Part shown: piece by piece, positions 23,701-35,700 of the stretch
How the letters are laid out: the number at the start of each line of letters is the position of its first letter
Position numbering within the stretch: position 1 is the stretch's first letter
Source: Dirofilaria immitis
Taxonomy: Eukaryota > Nematoda > Chromadorea > Rhabditida > Onchocercidae
DNA: 64,000 nt
Assembly: GCA_024305405.1 (NCBI GenBank)
Contig: JAKNDB010000109.1
Coordinates: forward strand, 3,038,001-3,102,000
Direction: 5' to 3'
Made by a program: the position numbers and the translations under genes
The notes under the pieces: generated by a model
The model's database searches: none
What the model was told of the DNA's origin: nothing
What the model saw: the letters and a program-made list of their open reading frames with translations, nothing else

Positions 23701-26700
23701 TCCCGCTCAAATGATTCTGCTTGAACTTTCTCCAATTCATTTTGTTCATTTTTCGCTCCTGCTGGAGAAGCTTGGTTGAATGTTTTTGTTTTGTTCTGGC
23801 TGTTCTTAACTTCATCCTGATTAGCTTCAAACGATAGTGTTTGTGCCTTTTTTGAAGTTCTATGTGTTCCTTTTTCATAAGCAGTTCCTCGGATATTATA
23901 ACATCGTATTCACTGTTAATATCTTGCTTCGGTGTATTTTCATCGATTAGGTCTGTTTTGATTCCCTTGAAATTTCTAAGCATCTCCTTTACCGAAGCTT
24001 CTTTTTCAGGATATCTGCTTTCCTTTTTCAGGGATTCTCTGTCTTCTGCTGTAACTGTTTCTTTGATTGCTGAAACATCATGGTTCTGGAGAACATGGCA
24101 CTCTTGTATTCTGTGTTTAAATGATTTCGTCTTTGTTTTCTTGGAATCTTCATTTGTAAAAAGTTGATACTGTGCTTCTGCTTCTGGTTCTAAAATTTTA
24201 TGTTCAAATAATGCCGTTTTGCATATCCCAGAAAGTTCATTTTCCTTTCCGCCAGTAGCGCAAATTTAGGCTTCGAGGCAACATATTCCTGCAATAAAAG
24301 TCCTACTGCGGGTACTTCAGCATCAAGTATAATTTGGTGTTCTTTTCCTAAAACATCTCCCTTTGTTAACATTGAGTTTCCTTCAGCGCTACAACTGTTT
24401 TGTACAGGAATCTTTTTTCGTTTACACCCTCATCTTGAAATTCCATGCATTTTAGTTTAATCTGTCCAATCTCAGAAGAGGATGATTTGCTAAACACTGG
24501 CTTATTTTCATCCTGAGAACGTTCGCCACCTTCTCTAGAAACATTACCAGAGACCTCTGATACATGCAATTCTACAAGAACAGGCGCTGCTACTACACCT
24601 TTTGCTACAGTTTTTCCATCTCTCACAGATTTCATCAATGTTGTCTGGAAATGCTCATTATTTGGGTCGGAGTCCGCAACATGCATGTTTCCACACCGTT
24701 TCATAAGCTTACAGGCTTCCATTAAAATTTCATATTTCACATTTGGAGGTGAAATAGAATTTTCCTTAGTAGAATCAAAATCAGCTACTGATACATCGGA
24801 TTTTTCGATAGTCTCTTTATCCGTAACATCTTCGAACGGTTTTCTTTCAGTTTCTTCTAAATCTTCTGTTTTAGTTAAATGATCTACAGTTTCTTTTGAT
24901 TCTGTCCAAGCTTCTATATGTTCTACTTTTGTAGTTGGTTCTATGGATATTATAGCACCGCATTTCTCGGGAGTCTCTTCGTACGACATAATATCTTCGA
25001 ACGATTTTCTTTCAGTATCCTCTAAATCTTCAGTTCTACTTAAATGATCTAAAGTTTCTTTTGATTCCGCCCAAGCTTCTACATGTTCTGCTTTTGGAGT
25101 CGATTCTGTAGATATTAGCGCACCGTATTTTTCGATTATCTCTTTATCCGACATAATATCTTCGAACGATTTTCTTTCAGTATCCTCTAAATCTTCAGTT
25201 CTACTTAAATGATCTAAAGTTTCTTTGATTCACCCAAGCTTCTACATGTTCTGCTTTTGGAGTCGATTCTGTAGATATTAGCGCACCGTATTTTTCGATT
25301 ATCTCTTTATCCGATATAATATCTTCGAACGGTTTTCTTTCAGTTTCTTCTAAATCATCTGTTCTAGTTAACTGATCCTGAACATCCTTTGACTTTATCC
25401 AAGCTTCAACATGTTCTGCTTTTGAAGCCGATTCTGTAGGTACTGACGCACCGTATTTTTCGATAATCTCTTTATCCGATATAATATCTTCGGAACGGTC
25501 TTCTTTCAGTTTCTTCTAAATCTTCTGTTCTAGTTAAATGATCTACAGTTTCTTTTGATTCTGTCCAAGCTTCTACATGTTCTGCTTTTGGAGCCGATTC
25601 TGTAGGTATTGACACACCGTATTTTTCGATAATCTCTTTATCCGATATAATATCTTCGAACGGTCTTCTTTCAGTTTCTTCTAAATCTTCTGTTCTAGTT
25701 AAATGATCTACAGTTTCTTTTGATTCTGTCCAAGCTTCAACATGTTCTGCTTTTTGTAGTTGGTTGTATGGATATTATAGCACCGTATTTCTCAGGAGTC
25801 TCTTCGTATGATATAATATCTTCGAACGGTTTTCTTCCAGTTTCTTCTAAATCTTCTGTTCTAGTTAAATGATCTACAGTTTCTTTTGATTCTGTCCAAG
25901 CTTCTACATGTTCTACTTTTGTAGTTGGTTGTATGGATATTATAGCACCGTATTTCTCAGGAGTCTCTTCGTATGATATAATATCTTCGAACGGTTTTCT
26001 TTCAGTTTCTTCTAAATCTTCTGTTCTAGTTAAATGATCCTGAACATCCTTTGACTTTATCCAACCTTCAACATGTTCTACTTTTGAAGCCGATTGTGCA
26101 GGTATTGACGCACCGTATTTTTCGATAATCTCTTTATCCGATATAATATCTTCGAACGGTTTTCTTTCAGTTTCTTCTAAATCTTCTGTTCTAGTTAAAT
26201 GATCTACAGTTTCTTTTGATTCTGTCCAAGCTTCTACATGTTCTGCTTTTGGAGTCGATTCTGTAGATATTAGCGCACCGTATTTCTCGGGAGTCTCTTC
26301 GTATGATATAATATCTTCGAACGGTTTTCTTTCAGTTTCTTCTAAATCTTCTGTTCTAGTTAAATGATCCTGAACATCCTTTGACTTTATCCAACCTTCA
26401 ACATGTTCTACTTTTGAAGCCGATTGTGCAGGTATTGACGCACCGTATTTTTCGATAATCTCTTTATCCGATATAATATCTTCGAACGGTTTTCTTTCAA
26501 TATCCTCTAAATCTTCTGTTCTAGTTAAATGATCTACAGTTTCTTTTGATTCTGTCCAAGCTTCTACATGTTCTACTTTTGTAGTTGGTTGTATGGATAT
26601 TATAGCACCGTATTTCTCAGGAGTCTCTTCGTATGATATAATATCTTCGAACGGTTTTCTTTCAGTTTCTTCTAAATCTTCTGTTCTAGTTAAATGATCT

Positions 26701-29700
26701 ACAGTTTCTTTTGATTCTGTCCAAGCTTCTACATGTTCTACTTTTGTAGTTGGTTGTATGGATATTATAGCACCGTATTTCTCAGGAGTCTCTTCGTATG
26801 ATATAATATCTTCGAACGGTTTTCTTTCAGTTTCTTCTAAATCTTCTGTTCTAGTTAAATGATCTATAGTTTCTTTTGATTCTGTCCAAGCTTCTAGATG
26901 TTCTGCTTTTGGAGTCGATTCTGTAGATATTAGCGCACCGTATTTCTCAGGAGTCTCTTCGTATGATATAATATCTTCGAACGGTTTTCTTTCAATATCC
27001 TCTAAATCTTCTGTTCTAGTTAAATGATCTACAGTTTCTTTTGATTCTGTCCAAGCTTCTACATGTTCTGCTTTTGGAGTCGATTCTGTAGATATTAGCG
27101 CACCGTATTTTTCGATAATCTCTTTATCCGATATAATATCTTCGAACGGTCTTCTTTCAGTTTCTTCTAAATCTTCTGTTCTAGTTAAATGATCTACAGT
27201 TTCTTTTGATTCTGTCCAAGCTTCAACATGTTCTACTTTTGTAGTTGGTTGTATGGATATTATAGCACCGTATTTCTCAGGAGTCTCTTCGTATGATATA
27301 ATATCTTCGAACGGTTTTCTTTCAGTTTCTTCTAAATCTTCTGTTCTAGTTAAATGATCTACAGTTTCTTTTGATTCTGTCCAAGCTTCTACATGTTCTG
27401 CTTTTGGAGTCGATTCTGTAGATATTAGCGCACCGTATTTCTCAGGAGTCTCTTCGTATGATATAATATCTTCGAACGGTTTTCTTTCAATATCCTCTAA
27501 ATCTTCTGTTCTAGTTAAATGATCTACAGTTTCTTTTGATTCTGTCCAAGCTTCAACATGTTCTACTTTTGAAGCCGATTGTGCAGATATTGACGCACCG
27601 TATTTTTCGATAATCTCTTTATCCGATATAATATCTTCGAACGGTTTTCTTTCAGTTTCTTCTAAATCTTCTGTTCTAGTTAAATGATCTACAGTTTCTT
27701 TTGATTCTGTCCAAGCTTCTACATGTTCTACTTTTGTAGTTGGTTGTATGGATATTATAGCACCGTATTTCTCAGGAGTCTCTTCGTATGATATAATATC
27801 TTCGAACGGTTTTCTTTCAGTTTCTTCTAAATCTTCTGTTCTAGTTAAATGATCTACAGTTTCTTTTGATTCTGTCCAAGCTTCTACATGTTCTGCTTTT
27901 GGAGTCAGATTCTGTAGATATTAGACGCACCGTATTTTTCGATAATCTCTTTATCCGATATAATATCTTCGAACGGTCTTCTTTCAGTTTCTTCTAAATC
28001 TTCTGTTCTAGTTAAATGATCTACAGTTTCTTTTGATTCTGTCCAAGCTTCAACATGTTCTACTTTTGTAGTTGGTTGTATGGATATTATAGCACCGTAT
28101 TTCTCAGGAGTCTCTTCGTATGATATAATATCTTCGAACGGTTTTCTTTCAGTTTCTTCTAAATCTTCTGTTCTAGTTAAATGATCTACAGTTTCTTTTG
28201 ATTCTGTCCAAGCTTCTACATGTTCTACTTTTGTAGTTGGTTGTATGGATATTATAGCACCGTATTTCTCAGGAGTCTCTTCGTATGATATAATATCTTC
28301 GAACGGTTTTCTTTCAGTTTCTTCTAAATCTTCTGTTCTAGTTAAATGATCTACAGTTTCTTTTGATTCTGTCCAAGCTTCTACATGTTCTGCTTTTGGA
28401 GTCGATTCTGTAGATATTAGCGCACCGTATTTCTCAGGAGTCTCTTCGTATGATATAATATCTTCGAACGGTTTTCTTTCAGTTTCTTCTAAATCTTCTG
28501 TTCTAGTTAAATGATCCTGAACAGTTTCTTTGACTTCTATCCAACCTTCAACATGTTCTACTTTTGAAGCCGATTGTGCAGGTATTGACGCACCGTATTT
28601 TTCGATAATCTCTTTATCCGATATAATATCTTCGAACGGTTTTCTTTCAGTTTCTTCTAAATCTTCTGTTCTAGTTAAATGATCTACAGTTTCTTTTGAT
28701 TCTGTCCAAGCTTCTACATGTCCTGCTTTTGGAGTCGATTCTGTAGATATTAGCGCACCGTATTTCTCGGGAGTCTCTTCGTATGATATAATATCTTCGA
28801 ACGGTTTTCTTTCAGTTTCTTCTAAATCTTCTGTTCTAGTTAAATGATCCTGAACAGTCTCTTTGACTTTATCCAACCTTCAACATGTTCTACTTTTGAA
28901 GCCGATTGTGCAGGTATTGACGCACCGTATTTTTCGATAATCTCTTTATCCGATATAATATCTTCGAACGGTTTTCTTTCAATATCCTCTAAATCTTCTG
29001 TTCTAGTTAAATGATCTACAGTTTCTTTTGATTCTGTCCAAGCTTCTACATGTTCTACTTTTGTAGTTGGTTGTATGGATATTATAGCACCGTATTTCTC
29101 AGGAGTCTCTTCGTATGATATAATATCTTCGAACGGTTTTCTTTCAGTTTCTTCTAAATCTTCTGTTCTAGTTAAATGATCTACAGTTTCTTTTGATTCT
29201 GTCCAAGCTTCTACATGTTCTACTTTTGTAGTTGATTTGTATGGATATTATACGCACCGTATTTCTCAGGAATCTCTTCATCTGATATAATATCTTCGAA
29301 CGGTTTCTTTCAGTTTCTTCTAAATCTTCTGTTCTAGTTAAATGATCTACAGTTTCTTTTGATTCTGTCCAAGCTTCTAGATGTTCTGCTTTTGGAGTCG
29401 ATTCTGTAGATATTAGCGCACCGTATTTCTCAGGAGTCTCTTCGTATGATATAATATCTTCGAACGGTTTTCTTTCAATATCCTCTAAATCTTCTGTTCT
29501 AGTTAAATGATCTACAGTTTCTTTTGATTCTGTCCAAGCTTCTACATGTTCTGCTTTTGGAGTCGATTCTGTAGATATTAGCGCACCGTATTTTTCGATA
29601 ATCTCTTTATCCGATATAATATCTTCGAACGGTCTTCTTTCAGTTTCTTCTAAATCTTCTGTTCTAGTTAAATGATCTACAGTTTCTTTTGATTCTGTCC

Positions 29701-32700
29701 AAGCTTCAACATGTTCTACTTTTGTAGTTGGTTGTATGGATATTATAGCACCGTATTTCTCAGGAGTCTCTTCGTATGATATAATATCTTCGAACGGTTT
29801 TCTTTCAGTTTCTTCTAAATCTTCTGTTCTAGTTAAATGATCTACAGTTTCTTTTGATTCTGTCCAAGCTTCTACATGTTCTGCTTTTGGAGTCGATTCT
29901 GTAGATATTAGCGCACCGTATTTCTCGGGAGTCTCTTCGTATGATATAATATCTTCGAACGGTTTTCTTTCAATATCCTCTAAATCTTCTGTTCTAGTTA
30001 AATGATCTACAGTTTCTTTTGATTCTGTCCAAGCTTCAACATGTTCTGCTTTTGGAGTCGATTCTGTAGATATTAGCGCACCGTATTTTTCGATAATCTC
30101 TTTATCCGATATAATATCTTCGAACGGTTTTCTTTCAGTTTCTTCTAAATCTTCTGTTCTAGTTAAATGATCTACAGTTTCTTTTGATTCTGTCCAAGCT
30201 TCTACATGTTCTACTTTTGTAGTTGGTTGTATGGATATTATAGCACCGTATTTCTCAGGAGTCTCTTCGTATGATATAATATCTTCGAACGGTTTTCTTT
30301 CAGTTTCTTCTAAATCTTCTGTTCTAGTTAAATGATCTACAGTTTCTTCTGATTCTGTCCAAGCTTCTACATGTTCTGCTTTTGGAGCAGATTCTCTAGA
30401 TATTGACGCACCGTATTTTTCGATAATCTCTTTATCCGATATAATATCTTCGAACGGTTTTCTTTCAGTTTCTTCTAAATCTTCTGTTCTAGTTAAATGA
30501 TCCTGCAGTCATCTTTTGACTTCTATCCAAGCTTCAACATGTTCTACTTTTGAAGCCGATTGTGCAGGTATTGACGCACCGTATTTTTCGATAATCTCTT
30601 TATCCGATATAATATCTTCGAACGGTTTTCTTTCAGTTTCTTCTAAATCTTCTGTTCTAGTTAAATGATCTACAGTTTCTTTTGATTCTGTCCAAGCTTC
30701 TACATGTTCTACTTTTGTAGTTGGTTGTATGGATATTATAGCACCGTATTTCTCAGGAGTCTCTTCGTATGATATAATATCTTCGAACGGTTTTCTTTCA
30801 GTTTCTTCTAAATCTTCTGTTCTAGTTAAATGATCTACAGTTTCTTTTGATTCTGTCCAAGCTTCTACATGTTCTGCTTTTGGAGTCGATTCTGTAGATA
30901 TTAGCGCACCGTATTTCTCGAGAGTCTCTTCGTATGATATAATATCTTCGAACGGTTTTCTTTCAGTTTCTTCTAAATCTTCTGTTCTAGTTAAATGATC
31001 CTGAACATCCTTTGACTTTATCCAACCTTCAACATGTTCTACTTTTGAAGCCGATTGTGCAGGTATTGACGCACCGTATTTTTCGATAATCTCTTTATCC
31101 GATATAATATCTTCGAACGGTTTTCTTTCAGTTTCTTCTAAATCTTCTGTTCTAGTTAAATGATCTACAGTTTCTTTTGATTCTGTCCAAGCTTCTACAT
31201 GTTCTGCTTTTGGAGTCGATTCTGTAGATATTAGCGCACCGTATTTCTCGGGAGTCTCTTCGTATGATATAATATCTTCGAACGGTTTTCTTTCAATATC
31301 CTCTAAATCTTCTGTTCTAGTTAAATGATCTACAGTTTCTTTTGATTCTGTCCAAGCTTCAACATGTTCTACTTTTGAAGCCGATTGTGCAGGTATTGAC
31401 GCACCGTATTTTTCGATAATCTCTTTATCCGATATAATATCTTCGAACGGTTTTCTTTCAGTTTCTTCTAAATCTTCTGTTCTAGTTAAATGATCTACAG
31501 TTTCTTTTGATTCTGTCCAAGCTTCTACATGTCCTGCTTTTGGAGCCGATTCTGTAGGTATTGACGCACCGTATTTTTCGATAATCTCTTTATCCGATAT
31601 AATATCTTCGAACGGTTTTCTTTCAGTTTCTTCTAAATCTTCTGTTCTAGTTAAATGATCTACAGTTTCTTTTGATTCTGTCCAAGCTTCTAGATGTTCT
31701 GCTTTTGGAGTCGATTCTGTAGATATTAGCGCACCGTATTTCTCGAGAGTCTCTTCGTATGATATAATATCTTCGAACGGTTTTCTTTCAATATCCTCTA
31801 AATCTTCTGTTCTAGTTAAATGATCTACAGTTTCTTTTGATTCTGTCCAAGCTTCAACATGTTCTACTTTTGTAGTTGGTTGTATGGATATTATAGCACC
31901 GTATTTCTCAGGAGTCTCTTCGTATGATATAATATCTTCGAACGGTTTTCTTTCAGTTTCTTCTAAATCTTCTGTTCTAGTTAAATGATCTACAGTTTCT
32001 TTTGATTCTGTCCAAGCTTCTACATGTTCTGCTTTTGGAGTCGATTCTGTAGATATTAGCGCACCGTATTTTTCGATAATCTCTTTATCCGATATAATAT
32101 CTTCGAACGGTTTTCTTTCAGTTTCTTCTAAATCTTCTGTTCTAGTTAAATGATCTACAGTTTCTTTTGATTCTGTCCAAGCTTCAACATGTTCTACTTT
32201 TGTAGTTGGTTGTATGGATATTATAGCACCGTATTTCTCAGGAGTCTCTTCGTATGATATAATATCTTCGAACGGTTTTCTTTCAGTTTCTTCTAAATCT
32301 TCTGTTCTAGTTAAATGATCTACAGTTTCTTTTGATTCTGTCCAAGCTTCTACATGTTCTGCTTTTGGAGTCGATTCTGTAGATATTAGCGCACCGTATT
32401 TTTCGATAATCTCTTTATCCGATATAATATCTTCGAACGGTTTTCTTTCAGTTTCTTCTAAATCTTCTGTTCTAGTTAAATGATCTACAGTTTCTTTTGA
32501 TTCTGTCCAAGCTTCTACATGTTCTACTTTTTGTAGTTGGTTGTATGGATATTATAGCACCGTATTTCTCAGGAGTCTCTTCGTATGATATAATATCTTC
32601 GAACGGTTTTCTTTCAGTTTCTTCTAAATCTTCTGTTCTAGTTAAATGATCTACAGTTTCTTCTGATTCTGTCCAAGCTTCTACATGTTCTGCTTTTGGA

Positions 32701-35700
32701 GCAGATTCTCTAGGTATTGACGCACCGTATTTTTCGATAATCTCTTTATCCGATATAATATCTTCGAACGGTTTTCTTCCAGTTTCTTCTAAATCTTCTG
32801 TTCTAGTTAAATGATCCTGATCATCCTTTGACTTCATCCAAGCTTCAACATGTTCTACTTTTGAAGCCGATTGTGCAGGTATTGACGCACCGTATTTTTC
32901 GATAATCTCTTTATCCGATATAATATCTTCGAACGGTTTTCTTTCAGTTTCTTCTAAATCTTCTGTTCTAGTTAAATGATCCTGAACATCCTTTGACTTT
33001 ATCCAACCTTCAACATGTTCTACTTTTGAAGCCGATTGTGCAGGTATTGACGCACCGTATTTTTCGATAATCTCTTTATCCGATATAATATCTTCGAACG
33101 GTTTTCTTTCAGTTTCTTCTAAATCTTCTGTTCTAGTTAAATGATCTACAGTTTCTTTTGATTCTGTCCAAGCTTCAACATGTTCTACTTTTGAAGCTGA
33201 TTGTGCAGATATTGACGCACCGTATTTTTCGATAATCTCTTTATCCGATATAATATCTTCGAACGGTTTTCTTTCAGTTTCTTCTAAATCTTCTGTTCTA
33301 GTTAAATGATCTACAGTTTCTTTTGATTCTGTCCAAGCTTCTACATGTTCTGCTTTTGCAGCCGATTCTGTAGGTATTGACGCACCGTATTTTTCGATAA
33401 TCTCTTTATCCGATATAATATCTTCGAACGGTTTTCTTTCAGTTTCTTCTAAATCTTCTGTTCTAGTTAAATGATCTACAGTTTCTTTTGATTCTGTCCA
33501 AGCTTCAACATGTTCTACTTTTGTAGTTGGTTGTATGGATATTATAGCACCGTATTTCTCAGGAGTCTCTTCGTATGATATAATATCTTCGAACGGTTTT
33601 CTTTCAGTTTCTTCTAAATCTTCTGTTCTAGTTAAATGATCTACAGTTTCTTTTGATTCTGTCCAAGCTTCTACATGTTCTGCTTTTGGAGTCGATTCTG
33701 TAGATATTAGCGCACCGTATTTCTCGGGAGTCTCTTCGTATGATATAATATCTTCGAACGGTTTTCTTTCAATATCCTCTAAATCTTCTGTTCTAGTTAA
33801 ATGATCTACAGTTTCTTTTGATTCTGTCCAAGCTTCAACATGTTCTACTTTTGAAGCCGATTGTGCAGGTATTGACGCACCGTATTTTTCGATAATCTCT
33901 TTATCCGATATAATATCTTCGAACGGTTTTCTTTCAGTTTCTTCTAAATCTTCTGTTCTAGTTAAATGATCTACAGTTTCTTTTGATTCTGTCCAAGCTT
34001 CTACATGTCCTGCTTTTGGAGCCGATTCTGTAGGTATTGACGCACCGTATTTTTCGATAATCTCTTTATCCGATATAATATCTTCGAACGGTCTTCTTTC
34101 AGTTTCTTCTAAATCTTCTGTTCTAGTTAAATGATCTACAGTTTCTTTTGATTCTGTCCAAGCTTCAACATGTTCTACTTTTGTAGTTGGTTGTATGGAT
34201 ATTATAGCACCGTATTTCTCAGGAGTCTCTTCGTATGATATAATATCTTCGAACGGTTTTCTTTCAGTTTCTTCTAAATCTTCTGTTCTAGTTAAATGAT
34301 CTACAGTTTCTTTTGATTCTGTCCAAGCTTCTACATGTTCTGCTTTTGGAGTCGATTCTGTAGATATTAGCGCACCGTATTTTTCGATAATCTCTTTATC
34401 CGATATAATATCTTCGAACGGTTTTCTTTCAGTTTCTTCTAAATCTTCTGTTCTAGTTAAATGATCTACAGTTTCTTTTGATTCTGTCCAAGCTTCTACA
34501 TGTTCTACTTTTGTAGTTGGTTGTATGGATATTATAGCACCGTATTTCTCAGGAGTCTCTTCGTATGATATAATATCTTCGAACGGTTTTCTTTCAGTTT
34601 CTTCTAAATCTTCTGTTCTAGTTAAATGATCTACAGTTTCTTCTGATTCTGTCCAAGCTTCTACATGTTCTGCTTTTGGAGCCGATTCTCTAGGTATTGA
34701 CGCACCGTATTTTTCGATAATCTCTTTATCCGATATAATATCTTCGAACGGTTTTCTTCCAGTTTCTTCTAAATCTTCTGTTCTAGTTAAATGATCCTGA
34801 TCATCCTTTGACTTCATCCAAGCTTCAACATGTTCTACTTTTGAAGCCGATTGTGCAGATATTGACGCACCGTATTTTTCGATAATCTCTTTATCCGATA
34901 TAATATCTTCGAACGGTTTTCTTTCAGTTTCTTCTAAATCTTCTGTTCTAGTTAAATGATCTACAGTTTCTTTTGATTCTGTCCAAGCTTCTACATGTTC
35001 TACTTTTGTAGTTGGTTGTATGGATATTATAGCACCGTATTTCTCAGGAGTCTCTTCGTATGATATAATATCTTCGAACGGTTTTCTTTCAGTTTCTTCT
35101 AAATCTTCTGTTCTAGTTAAATGATCTACAGTTTCTTCTGATTCTGTCCAAGCTTCTACATGTTCTGCTTTTGGAGCAGATTCTCTAGGTATTGACGCAC
35201 CGTATTTTTCGATAATCTCTTTATCCGATATAATATCTTCGAACGGTTTTCTTCCAGTTTCTTCTAAATCTTCTGTTCTAGTTAAATGATCCTGATCATC
35301 CTTTGACTTCATCCAAGCTTCAACATGTTCTACTTTTGAAGCCGATTGTGCAGGTATTGACGCACCGTATTTTTCGATAATCTCTTTATCCGATATAATA
35401 TCTTCGAACGGTTTTCTTTCAGTTTCTTCTAAATCTTCTGTTCTAGTTAAATGATCCTGAACATCCTTTGACTTTATCCAACCTTCAACATGTTCTACTT
35501 TTGAAGCCGATTGTGCAGGTATTGACGCACCGTATTTTTCGATAATCTCTTTATCCGATATAATATCTTCGAACGGTTTTCTTTCAGTTTCTTCTAAATC
35601 TTCTGTTCTAGTTAAATGATCTACAGTTTCTTTTGATTCTGTCCAAGCTTCAACATGTTCTACTTTTGAAGCCGATTGTGCAGGTATTGACGCACCGTAT

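Noticed and set aside
19826..24882. Many Ser/Phe-rich + strand ORFs
   Set aside because: Mirror images of the Glu/Lys/Asp-rich unc-44 giant exon on the - strand.
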